Origin: Chlamydiales bacterium
GTDB lineage: Bacteria; Chlamydiota; Chlamydiia; Chlamydiales; Simkaniaceae
Assembly: GCA_024233395.1 (NCBI GenBank)
Contig: JACKPR010000002.1
Span: forward strand, 310,001-374,000
Length of the DNA: 64,000 bases
Direction: 5' to 3'
The notes under the pieces were generated by a model. It did no database searches. It was not told the DNA's origin and saw only the letters and a program-made list of their open reading frames with translations. The position numbers were made by a program, and so were the translations under genes. Of this stretch, positions 26,239-33,357 are shown piece after piece. Numbering within the stretch: position 1 is the first letter of the stretch; every line of letters starts with the position of its first letter.

Positions 26239-27081
26239 ATGGCTTTATATAAACCTTCAGAGCTCCATCAATTTCTTAATGAAATGGGGATTAAGCCTAA
26301 GAAAGGACTTTCCCAAAATTTTCTCATCGATGGAAATATCTTAAAAAAGATGATTGAAGCTGCCGATCTTCACGAAGAAGATACTGTTGTTGAAATAGGC
26401 CCGGGCCCTGGGGTTTTAACCGAAGCCCTTCTTTCCAAAGGGGTTTCAGTGATTGCCATTGAAAAAGATGAAAAATTAGCAAACCACTTAAAACGATTTC
26501 AGAATGGGAAACTACAAATCATAGTCGATGACTTCAAAAATATTCGTTTCAAACGCCTTTTAAGAGGCGAGCAAAAAGTAAAAGTCATTGCGAATATTCC
26601 TTATAATCTCACAGGAATCATCCTTCAAGAACTTCTTCCTAAACAAGATCTTATCACAACGATTCATCTCATGGTTCAAAAGGAAGTGGCAGAAAGATGC
26701 ACGGCAAATGTGAAAACAAAAGATTATAGCTCATTTACACTGTTTACCAATTACCATGCTGATGCAAAGCTCCTCTTCACTGTTCCTAGAACGTGTTTTT
26801 ATCCTAAACCAAAGGTTGATTCTGCCATTCTTGAATTAAAGCTCAAAAAACCTCCAGTAGATGCTCCTTATGAAGAGCTTTTTCAGATGATCCGTATGGC
26901 TTTCCAAATGCGTCGGAAGATGCTCCGTGCTTCTTTAAAAAGAATGGCATCCCCATTAATTATTGAAGCTGCCTTGGAAACTTTAGGACTTGCAAAAAGT
27001 TCTCGTCCTCAAGAGTTAACGCTTACGGACTTTTCGGCGCTTTTTCACATTCTCAACTCGAAAAAGACCAAAGAGACTTAA
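26239..27081 (+). CDS. rsmA: 16S rRNA dimethyladenosine transferase
   Basis: Dimethylates A1518 and A1519 of 16S rRNA (KsgA). The SAM-binding VVEIGPGPGVLTEALLSKG, the catalytic NIPYNLTG, and the C-terminal all-helical domain with RMAFQMRRKMLRASLK are diagnostic; 280 residues. It follows the SurA-like gene by 15 bases. Its last 66 bases overlap, tail to tail, the end of the carboxypeptidase gene on the other strand. Confidence 0.97.
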   Translation: MALYKPSELHQFLNEMGIKPKKGLSQNFLIDGNILKKMIEAADLHEEDTVVEIGPGPGVLTEALLSKGVSVIAIEKDEKLANHLKRFQNGKLQIIVDDFKNIRFKRLLRGEQKVKVIANIPYNLTGIILQELLPKQDLITTIHLMVQKEVAERCTANVKTKDYSSFTLFTNYHADAKLLFTVPRTCFYPKPKVDSAILELKLKKPPVDAPYEELFQMIRMAFQMRRKMLRASLKRMASPLIIEAALETLGLAKSSRPQELTLTDFSALFHILNSKKTKET

Positions 27082-28329
27082 TCCTACAGCAATGCTCAAG
27101 AAAAAGATGAGGATCTTTTGAACTTCTTCAGGACAAACCCATTCTCCTCGCATCGCGTCTGCTAGAAGAGTTGAAAAGGCACGATCGACATTCTCTGTGG
27201 CAACAAGAGGGGAGCTATTGATAAGGTTCCCTTGTTTATCAAGAATATTGATGGCACCAACAAAACTCCCCTTTTCAATTGGAGGAAGTCTATGATCCCA
27301 ATTAAGTTCAATCGTAATCTCAGGCTCTTCGGCAGGGTAATAAGAAATTGCAATGTCTTCTGTAAGTGTTGCCTTCAAAGAGTCTCTAGCCTGTTTTATA
27401 TCACGACTAAAAACGTTTTCTTGTTTATTAAAGAGTAGGCGCTCTTCTTTTTCCTCTTCAAAAGCAGCATCAAAAAGACGAATAGCATCCCGGAAACACT
27501 GATTATATGATTCATCACATCCTAGGAGAACTGCAATGAGAGTTCTTCCATGATTTTTTGCAACACCAGTATAGGTGTATCCCGCTTCTGAATGATATCC
27601 TGTTTTCATCCCAATTGCTTGAGGATAGAAGAATTTACCGGGTTGAATAAGAAGGTTTTTATTTTGAACTCTCTTAGCTGTTTGGAGGTTCGTTTCAAGT
27701 CGTTCATGTTCTTTTGTTGAGATGATTGAGCGAATAAGATCAACTTTTAAAGCTTCTCTTGCCATAAGAGCAATATCCCGAGCAGTGGAATAGTGCTTAG
27801 GGTGATGAAGACCATGGGGATTCGAAAAATGCGTGTTTTGGCATCCAATCTCACTAAGATATTCATTCATTCCTTTGACGAATTTTGGAATGCTTCCTCC
27901 TAAATAATAGGCAAGGTAATTTGCTGCATCATTTCCTGATGAAACCATGAGACCATATAAAAGCTCTTGAAACTGAAGCTCCTCTCCTCTTTTAATCATA
28001 TAGTGAGAACCATCGGGTTCTAAAAGATACGCAGGATCTTTATAATTATGAGCAACTTTAACTGATTTACTCATTCTTCGAAGACATTGATGGGGGCAAG
28101 AAACAATTTCGCTCAGATCTTTCTTATGTTTTTTAATCGAATAGAGGCAGGTAGCGATTTTTGTAAGACTTGCAGGATAAGCGCGATCATCAGCTTTTTT
28201 CTCATAAAGAACCGCTCCAGTTTCTGCATTGATTAAAATCGCAGATTTTGCAGAAACGCTCACGTCTAGAGATTCACTGAAAGCTTGCGTTGCAATTAAA
28301 AGAAACAAAGAAAGAAAAAGTGTCCGCAT
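27016..28329 (-). CDS. dacF: D-alanyl-D-alanine carboxypeptidase, PBP5/DacF type
   Basis: Serine DD-peptidase that trims peptidoglycan stem peptides. A signal peptide (MRTLFLSLFLLIATQAFS) precedes the three active-site motifs: SLTK at 54-57, SGN at 131-133 and KTG at 242-244. A C-terminal PBP5-like beta domain (about 290-370) is followed by a transmembrane helix (ILIFFLSIAVGLSLFGLF) and a basic tail, so it is anchored by a full helix rather than the usual amphipathic one. The hydrophobic tail is encoded antisense to the 3' end of rsmA. C. trachomatis CT551 is the probable counterpart; chlamydiae make a transient division-associated peptidoglycan. Confidence 0.95.
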   Translation of the reverse strand: MRTLFLSLFLLIATQAFSESLDVSVSAKSAILINAETGAVLYEKKADDRAYPASLTKIATCLYSIKKHKKDLSEIVSCPHQCLRRMSKSVKVAHNYKDPAYLLEPDGSHYMIKRGEELQFQELLYGLMVSSGNDAANYLAYYLGGSIPKFVKGMNEYLSEIGCQNTHFSNPHGLHHPKHYSTARDIALMAREALKVDLIRSIISTKEHERLETNLQTAKRVQNKNLLIQPGKFFYPQAIGMKTGYHSEAGYTYTGVAKNHGRTLIAVLLGCDESYNQCFRDAIRLFDAAFEEEKEERLLFNKQENVFSRDIKQARDSLKATLTEDIAISYYPAEEPEITIELNWDHRLPPIEKGSFVGAINILDKQGNLINSSPLVATENVDRAFSTLLADAMRGEWVCPEEVQKILIFFLSIAVGLSLFGLFRVENVKKRRKVRKR

Positions 28330-28659
28330 TTTAAATCCTTAGGTTCTTCTTCTAGTTCTAACAAATTTATCAATTAGAAGAAAGTTACAACAAAATGAAC
28401 CCGCTAAATATTTTAAATGTTAGTTGTTTAAATGAAAATAAAAATTAAAAAACAAATCACTACTTTAAAAAAAAGGAGGGGGGCCCTATTAAGAAAAAAG
28501 TAAGCATTCATCAGGATAAGCGTCGAGATCCTAAGAATGTTACATTAATGAGTGGTAATACCAATTGTAACTTTATGTTTTACAATTGGTATAAATCTGA
28601 GTTTTGGATTTTGCGCATTCAATTCTCAGTGAGATAATGAAGGAGCTAGCGGATCATTT
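28330..28659. other. 330-bp intergenic region between dacF and a hypothetical gene
   Basis: Very AT-rich. It contains a polypurine tract AAGGAGGGGGG (about 28473-28483) in front of a 50-codon plus-strand frame (28488-28637) that lacks ATG at its start, and a 13-bp inverted repeat (28558-28592) listed separately. No convincing gene or RNA is seen; promoters for dacF and the plus-strand gene presumably lie here. Confidence 0.4.
28558..28592. repeat. 13-bp inverted repeat with 9-base loop
   Basis: ATACCAATTGTAA and TTACAATTGGTAT are perfect arms. There is no U-tract, so it is not an obvious terminator; it lies about 70 bases upstream of the gene at 28660 and might be an operator or transcript structure. 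Confidence 0.6.
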
Positions 28660-29088
28660 ATGAATCCCATACAATTAGATCAAGCCTATAATGAATTCAT
28701 CTCGAGTCTTCCGAACTGGATTCCTGAAGGTATCATAGAAGTAGACATGGCGCTTTTGGAAGAGACAGGTCTTCTGACTCACGATTCTTTTGAAGAAGAT
28801 AAAAACCAAGAACAACTGCCCCATTATTTTCATGTGATTGAAACTCCAGATAAGGTTACCTTATTCAATCACCAATTCGCAATTTGGATTGTTCCCAAAG
28901 TTGTCGATGATAATCCTACAACAATCGTCATGATTTCTCTCATCACAAATGGGTGTCCTCATCTTGAGATTGTCTTTTCGACAAAGGGTGTTTATAACAC
29001 TCCAAAATTTGTATTGAGGCTCTTAAAATATTACCTTTCTGAAGTGATCGATACTGAAGAAGCGATCTCTTCTATTGGGAAAAGCTAG
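28660..29088 (+). CDS. hypothetical protein, 142 residues
   Basis: Unrecognised soluble acidic protein. The middle part alternates hydrophobic residues as in beta strands (KVTLFNHQFAIWIVPKVV, then TTIVMISLITNGCPHLEIVF) and the C-terminus is helical (PKFVLRLLKYYLSEVIDTEE); this alpha/beta outline with an acidic surface and small size resembles secretion chaperones, but there is no specific evidence. It overlaps the end of the oppA-type gene by 17 bases, tail to tail. C. trachomatis has a hypothetical gene (CT550) next to dacF, so it could be that counterpart by position. Confidence 0.6.
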   Translation: MNPIQLDQAYNEFISSLPNWIPEGIIEVDMALLEETGLLTHDSFEEDKNQEQLPHYFHVIETPDKVTLFNHQFAIWIVPKVVDDNPTTIVMISLITNGCPHLEIVFSTKGVYNTPKFVLRLLKYYLSEVIDTEEAISSIGKS

Positions 29089-30658
29089 CAAATTTAAAGT
29101 CAATTTCTCCTGATGGTGAAAGATTGACTCCAATAAGCTCAGGTTTTTTAGAAAACTCCATCCCTGCATAGCAAATAGGGATAATAGGCATCTCATCCAT
29201 CAAAACTTTTTCAGCTGCAATAAGGATTTCATTTCTTTTTTCAGAATCGGCTTCATAATTTGAAGCTTCAAGAAGATCGATGTATTCCTGGGACTCCCAA
29301 TTACTCATATTGACCATGTCACATTTATATTTAAAGGTTTGAAGCATAAAGATAGGATCTTCCATGAAAGAAAACCACGCCATCATTCCAACCTCATAAT
29401 CCCCACTTTGGATTGCAGAAAAATGGACAGGCCAGTCTGCTTGCTTCAAGATGACTTTAATGCCAAAAGTATCTTGCCAAAGCTGTTGAACGGTTTGAGC
29501 TGTTCGACTTAATATTTCAACACTAGTTGGATATTTGATCGTTACTGGAGGAAATGTTTCAGGAGTTAAACCTAACTCAACTAAAGCCTCATCAAAAACC
29601 ATCTTTGCTTTATTAGGCTGCTTATCTTCAAAACAAGCTGTGTTTCCTAATGCAAAGCAAGGCGCTATAATTCCATATGCAGGAAGAGCATTTCTATCAA
29701 AAATATGATCCACAATTTCTTGCCGATTGATTGCATAAGAAAAGGCTTGTCTTATTTTTTTATGGTTGAGCGGAAAGATTTCGCTATTGAGAAAGAACCA
29801 ATATACCTTTGTACTCGGGACAAAAGAGAACGCTCCAACCTCTTTAAGACTCTTCATAGCTTCAGGAGGAACCTTACTCACAGGATCTCCAATCCAATCC
29901 AGCTTATTCTTTTCAAACATATAAAGTTGCGTTATTCCATCTTCAAGAAAACTGATTTTTATTTCTGGAAGAGAAACATGTTCCTTGTCCCAATAAGAGA
30001 GATTCTTCTCAACAACAATATAATCTCCTTGTTTCCACTTTTTTAATCTAAAAGGACCATTAGAAACAAAGTTATGGTCTTTTTGATGAGCCCAATTAGG
30101 ATCTTTTTCATCCAAATGCTTTGGAATAGGATAGAAAAGAGTAGAACTTATAACTTCGAGAAAATAAGGGGCTGGATATTCAAGTTCCACTTCAAAGGTA
30201 TAATCATCAAGAGCTCGTATTCCAATTTCATCGACAGAAACTTTTCCTTCCCCTGAAAGCTTTGCGTTTTTAATAAAATAAAAATTTTGAGCTCCATGAC
30301 TCAGTGTTTTAGGATCTAGCGATTTTTTCCATGCATACTCAAAATCATAAGCCGTTACAGGTTCACCATCAGTCCAATAGCTCTTTCTAAGAGTAAAAGT
30401 ATATGTTTTGAAGTCTTCTGAAATAACATACTTTTCTGCAATAGCCGGAACAATATTCCCTTGTTCATTTCGTCTCGTAAGACCGTCAAAAAGCATCCTG
30501 ATTAACTGGTTTGTGGGATTTTCCCCACCAAGTCTTGGGTCTAATGTACGGACTTCATTCCCAAAGGAAATATTCAGTACTTGCTTTTGAGAAACCTCCT
30601 CTTTCTTCCCGCAACTAGATACAAATACTAATAAGAGGAAAATAACTAGAACTCTCAT
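29072..30658 (-). CDS. oppA: oligopeptide ABC transporter substrate-binding lipoprotein, OppA type
   Basis: Periplasm-facing binding protein for peptide import (SBP family 5). The N-terminus is a lipoprotein signal, MRVLVIFLLLVFVSSCGKKE, with the lipidated Cys at residue 16. The family signature is seen in LSYWDKEHVSLPEIKISFLE and KIRQAFSYAINRQEIVDHIF. Length 528. No permease or ATPase genes are adjacent, so it works with components encoded elsewhere; chlamydiae often carry extra solitary oppA copies. It is separated from dps by about 100 AT-rich bases. Confidence 0.9.
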   Translation of the reverse strand: MRVLVIFLLLVFVSSCGKKEEVSQKQVLNISFGNEVRTLDPRLGGENPTNQLIRMLFDGLTRRNEQGNIVPAIAEKYVISEDFKTYTFTLRKSYWTDGEPVTAYDFEYAWKKSLDPKTLSHGAQNFYFIKNAKLSGEGKVSVDEIGIRALDDYTFEVELEYPAPYFLEVISSTLFYPIPKHLDEKDPNWAHQKDHNFVSNGPFRLKKWKQGDYIVVEKNLSYWDKEHVSLPEIKISFLEDGITQLYMFEKNKLDWIGDPVSKVPPEAMKSLKEVGAFSFVPSTKVYWFFLNSEIFPLNHKKIRQAFSYAINRQEIVDHIFDRNALPAYGIIAPCFALGNTACFEDKQPNKAKMVFDEALVELGLTPETFPPVTIKYPTSVEILSRTAQTVQQLWQDTFGIKVILKQADWPVHFSAIQSGDYEVGMMAWFSFMEDPIFMLQTFKYKCDMVNMSNWESQEYIDLLEASNYEADSEKRNEILIAAEKVLMDEMPIIPICYAGMEFSKKPELIGVNLSPSGEIDFKFASFSQ

Positions 30659-30759
30659 TGATTATCTCCATAAAAATTAATACAACAATTGTAATCCTAA
30701 GGAGATTTTTGAGATAGTTTTTTAAAGCATAATTATTACACTGCGTATATTTTTTTGAA

Positions 30760-31236
30760 TTAGGAAAGTGTCGATCTCAGCATCCAGGCAGTCTTTTCAT
30801 GGGTCGCAAGGCGCTTATTAATAAAATCTGCTGTCGCGCTATCCCCTTCTTTTTCAACCATAGGAAAGTGCTGGCGCAAAAACTGAATCACTTGTTCATG
30901 ATCTTCTAAAAGTTTTTGAAGCATTTCTGTTGCTTTTGGATGCCCCTTTTCTTCCTCTAAGAAAGTGAGTTTTTTAAAGGATTCGAATGACCCTGAAGGG
31001 AAATATCCAAGAGCCCGGATCCTTTCCGCAATTTCATCAACAGACTCTGCTAGTTCTTCATATTGCGTTTGAAAAAGTAGATGAAGGGGTTGAAAATGAG
31101 GCCCCAATACATTCCAATGATAATTTTGCGTTTTTAAATACAGTGTATAAGTACTGGCTAAAAGTTGATGCAATATTTCACAGACTTTTTCACGATTCGG
31201 GAGATTAATGTTAACCGGTTGTTTATCACATTCCAT
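30760..31236 (-). CDS. dps: Dps family ferritin-like protein
   Basis: Dodecameric ferritin-like protein that oxidises and stores iron and protects DNA. The inter-subunit ferroxidase ligands are visible: His40 in NYHWNVLGPHF, His52 in PLHLLFQ, and Asp67 and Glu71 in ESVDEIAERIRALG. Length 158, typical. GAGGAG lies six bases before the ATG. A perfect 9-bp inverted repeat lies 20-39 bases upstream, suggesting repressor control. Dps is consistent with an environmental or oxidative-stress-exposed stage. Confidence 0.93.
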   Translation of the reverse strand: MECDKQPVNINLPNREKVCEILHQLLASTYTLYLKTQNYHWNVLGPHFQPLHLLFQTQYEELAESVDEIAERIRALGYFPSGSFESFKKLTFLEEEKGHPKATEMLQKLLEDHEQVIQFLRQHFPMVEKEGDSATADFINKRLATHEKTAWMLRSTLS

Positions 31237-31255
31237 AAGAAACTCCTCAATGATT

Positions 31256-31275
31256 TTATGCTACGAGTAGCATAA
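31256..31275. promoter_or_regulatory. perfect dyad upstream of dps (candidate operator)
   Basis: TTATGCTAC and GTAGCATAA are 9-bp perfect arms around GA. The dyad ends 20 bases before the dps ATG, between the ribosome site and likely promoter. Position suits repression of dps by an iron or redox sensor; identity unknown. Confidence 0.55.
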
Positions 31276-31325
31276 GAGTTTAATCTTATCAATCACGAAT
31301 TTTTCAAGAAGGTTTTAACTTTAGA

Positions 31326-31432
31326 TATAGCTAAAGTTATTTATCCCAACTATCCCAATCGCAATTTGGTTCAGAGCGTCCTTCATTTCTTGAGTTTGAC
31401 TCCCATCCCAATTTTAAAGTGTTTTAGCTATA
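31326..31432. repeat. palindromic repeat family B, recombined copy containing gene relic
   Basis: Both ends carry TATAGCTAAA in inverted orientation. The right 29 bases (31404-31432) match the right arm of the element at 16257-16426 with one mismatch, but the left arm is reduced to the terminal ten bases. The interior (31337-31408) is not element sequence but the decayed 3' end of a paralogue of the gene at 31888-32559. Either the element inserted next to and recombined with the relic, or the relic has been captured between repeat ends. Confidence 0.75.
31337..31408 (-). pseudogene. relic of the 3' end of a paralogue of the secreted protein gene at 31888-32559
   Basis: On the minus strand the frame reads GWESNSRNEGRSEPNCDWDS then WDK and a stop. 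The intact neighbour ends DSHSANEMRSEPNCDRDSWD then KEY. The shared core RSEPNC-D-x-DSWDK and matching stop position show common origin. There is no start codon: an in-frame TAA in the adjoining repeat arm lies just upstream. It follows the double-module membrane gene, as the intact copy follows the single-module gene. Confidence 0.8.
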
Positions 31433-31440
31433 TAAAGCCT

Positions 31441-31812
31441 CTATACCCCCTTTAGAAAAACAATCATCGCCAAAGATATAATGCAAGAAAGCAACCAAAG
31501 TCGAAAATATTGTTTTTCCTTCTTGAAATGAACAATATATCTAAAAGCATAACGAAATACTGCTCCAAAAATAAGAGACACAATAATTACCCTTAGAATC
31601 TCAGTCCAAAGATAGGTTGTCTGCTGAATTCCTAAAACAACATATATTCCTAATGAGCAAAATGAGAATAAAAGCCATTGAAACCAAAACTTCTCTTTTT
31701 TCCAAGACTTGATAATTTCCTTAATTCCAAAAAACAATATTGAGCCTCCAACAAAGCTAAGAATAACGGCTTTGATAAGTGCTATTATAAAAACTTTATA
31801 TTCTGGTGACAT
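31441..31812 (-). CDS. four-helix membrane protein made of two tandem copies of a two-helix module
   Basis: ATG 31812 has GAGGAG six bases upstream; an earlier ATG six codons up lacks one. The 123-residue protein contains two related halves. The first half has an IIALIKAVILSFVGGSILFF helix, a KEIIKSWKKEK linker, and a FWFQWLLFSFCSLGIYVVLG helix. The second has a LRVIIVSLIFGAVFRYAFRY helix, a FKKEKQ linker, and a YFRLWLLSCIISLAMIVFLK helix. The 69-residue protein at 32561-32770 is a single copy of the same module. No known family is recognised. It is preceded by an intact secreted-protein gene and followed by the relic of another, so it looks like the membrane partner in a duplicated two-gene unit. 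Confidence 0.75.
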   Translation of the reverse strand: MSPEYKVFIIALIKAVILSFVGGSILFFGIKEIIKSWKKEKFWFQWLLFSFCSLGIYVVLGIQQTTYLWTEILRVIIVSLIFGAVFRYAFRYIVHFKKEKQYFRLWLLSCIISLAMIVFLKGV

Positions 31813-31887
31813 AAATCTCCTCGATCTCAATCAAGGAATAAAGATTAAAAAAATTTTATTTAGGTTTCTAGAAGAAAGTTTCAAAAC

Positions 31888-32559
31888 CTAGTATTCTTTA
31901 TCCCAACTATCTCTATCGCAATTAGGCTCTGAACGCATTTCATTTGCTGAATGAGAATCTCTCTCATAATGATGCGAGGAATCTTTTCTTTTTCCGAGGA
32001 CATAATTATAGGTTCGGTTAATTGAATCGGATAATAAACAGCCAGCAACAACTTGAGAAGCTCCACTAGGAATAATTAATAGTAAACCTGCACCCAAAGC
32101 TTCAGAATATGCAATTGCTAATTCATCTGGAAGATCCTCATTTACATTGAATGATCTTGAAGAAGTGGTATCCTCAACTTCTTTTTTCAATTTTATTCCC
32201 TTTTCATCAGCTTTTTGTGAAAGGATTGACACTTCTTTAAAAATCTTTAGGAGTTGCTTTTTTTGCTCTTTAGGATAATTCAAATTAGAAAGATTTGCTT
32301 TAAAAGATACGTATGCCTCTTTCCATGAGGGCTTATATCCATAAGATTCTTGAAGTTTCTCTCGAAAAAGTTCACTAAACTCAATAAGATGTTTGATTTT
32401 CTTCACATATCTAGGTTTTTTGAAAAATTCTTGAATAGCTTGTTCACTTCCTGAATCGATAAGGTCCATTAAATGGTCAATATCGTATTGCCTTCCTTCA
32501 ACAATGGATGAACCTATAAAGGTAAGGCTGAATAAAACTGCTAAAATGAGCCTTTTCAT
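31888..32559 (-). CDS. secreted hypothetical protein paired with small membrane protein
   Basis: 223 residues with a signal peptide (MKRLILAVLFSLTFIGSSIV, cleavage near VEG-RQ). A helical, Lys-rich middle (about 45-130) precedes a glycine-rich hydrophobic segment (about 150-180: AYSEALGAGLLLIIPSGASQ, then VVAGCLL) and a very polar Ser/Asp/Glu/Arg tail ending SEPNCDRDSWDKEY. Its ATG lies one base after the stop of the 69-residue membrane protein gene, with AGGGAT as ribosome site, so the two are almost certainly translated together. A C-terminal relic of a second copy lies at 31337-31408. Function unknown; exported effector, toxin-like or envelope roles are all possible. Confidence 0.75.
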   Translation of the reverse strand: MKRLILAVLFSLTFIGSSIVEGRQYDIDHLMDLIDSGSEQAIQEFFKKPRYVKKIKHLIEFSELFREKLQESYGYKPSWKEAYVSFKANLSNLNYPKEQKKQLLKIFKEVSILSQKADEKGIKLKKEVEDTTSSRSFNVNEDLPDELAIAYSEALGAGLLLIIPSGASQVVAGCLLSDSINRTYNYVLGKRKDSSHHYERDSHSANEMRSEPNCDRDSWDKEY

Positions 32560-32560
32560 A

Positions 32561-32770
32561 TTAAATCCCTAAAAAAAACACATAAAGAGCAAAAAAAGAA
32601 AGAGATAAGTATAACCAAATCCTAAAACTTTTCTGCTCATTTATTGCTTTGCGAAGCTGTTTAAAAATTATAAAAAAAACGAATCCTATAATTGCACTTG
32701 AAAGCAGGGCTTTTAACAAACTGAAACCAAAAAACATTAACTCGCTTGGAAAACTAGGACTTAACTTCAT
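32561..32770 (-). CDS. two-helix small membrane protein, single module
   Basis: 69 residues, ATG preceded by AAGG at nine bases. Two hydrophobic helices (FFGFSLLKALLSSAIIGFVF and WLYLSLSFFALYVFFLGI) are joined by a basic linker with KQLRKAINEQKSFR. Each half of the 123-residue protein at 31441-31812 aligns with it (LLKALLSS with LIKAVILS; FRIWLYLSLSFFALYVFFLG with FRLWLLSCIISLAMIVFLKG). It is coupled by a one-base gap to the secreted protein gene. The architecture recalls immunity proteins, holins or small export factors, but no family is recognised. Confidence 0.75.
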   Translation of the reverse strand: MKLSPSFPSELMFFGFSLLKALLSSAIIGFVFFIIFKQLRKAINEQKSFRIWLYLSLSFFALYVFFLGI

Positions 32771-32860
32771 ATCTACACCTTAAATTACTATTATTCAACA
32801 CTACTAGCTTCAATCTAAATTCATTGACATTGGATAAAAAGATTAAAGTTTTTATTTTTT

Positions 32861-32923
32861 TTATGGAAGATTTTTTAGAAGAGTAAGAGTATTAATCTCG
32901 TCTTCGCGGTGATACTTAACTTT
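32861..32923 (-). pseudogene. relic of an rsbW 3' end, tandem duplicate
   Basis: The minus strand reads KVKYHREDEINTLTLLKNLP then stop. The intact rsbW just upstream ends KVEYRREDDTNVLTLRKNLP followed by ETPKFF. The nucleotide match is strong around the CCGCGAAGACGA core and weaker outside. It starts nine bases beyond the rsbW stop and has no start codon, so it is a truncated tandem duplicate. Confidence 0.85.
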
Positions 32924-32931
32924 ATTGATTA

Positions 32932-33357
32932 TCAGAAAAACTTTGGTGTTTCAGGAAGGTTTTTTCGGAGGGTGAGGACGTTGGTATCGTCTTCGCGGCG
33001 ATACTCAACTTTATCCATAAGTTTTTGCATGAAGAGAATGCCAAGCCCTCCTTCTTCTAAAGATTCAATAGGAATAAGGGGATCCACTTCTCTTTTGTGC
33101 TTAAGCGGATTGAAAGGAAGCCCTTTATCTTTGAAGATAATTTCGACGTAACTTCCTTTCTCATGGGAAATGGATATATCGATGTTTCCAACTTTTCCCT
33201 GATAGGCATAGCAAAAGATATTAACAAGCCCTTCTTCAAGGGCAATTTCAATCCGACGGATTTCAACATCTGAAAGCCCGGTATCTTCTAGATCATTCCG
33301 GATCCAATCTAGAATAGGGTGAAGTGAGGCAAGCTCTGCAGTAAAAGTTTTTTCCAT
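32932..33357 (-). CDS. rsbW: RsbW-type serine kinase / anti-sigma factor
   Basis: A 141-residue GHKL ATPase-fold protein. The N box is EIALEEGLVNIFCYAY, the G1-type motif is FKDKGLPFNP (DxG), and the G2 region is EEGGLGILFMQKLMDKVEYR. RsbW binds a sigma factor or phosphorylates RsbV-type antagonists in a partner-switching module; in Chlamydia this network is linked to sigma-66 control. The ATG overlaps the LptE-like stop by one base. Counterpart of CT549. A decayed duplicate of its 3' end follows it. Confidence 0.92.
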   Translation of the reverse strand: MEKTFTAELASLHPILDWIRNDLEDTGLSDVEIRRIEIALEEGLVNIFCYAYQGKVGNIDISISHEKGSYVEIIFKDKGLPFNPLKHKREVDPLIPIESLEEGGLGILFMQKLMDKVEYRREDDTNVLTLRKNLPETPKFF

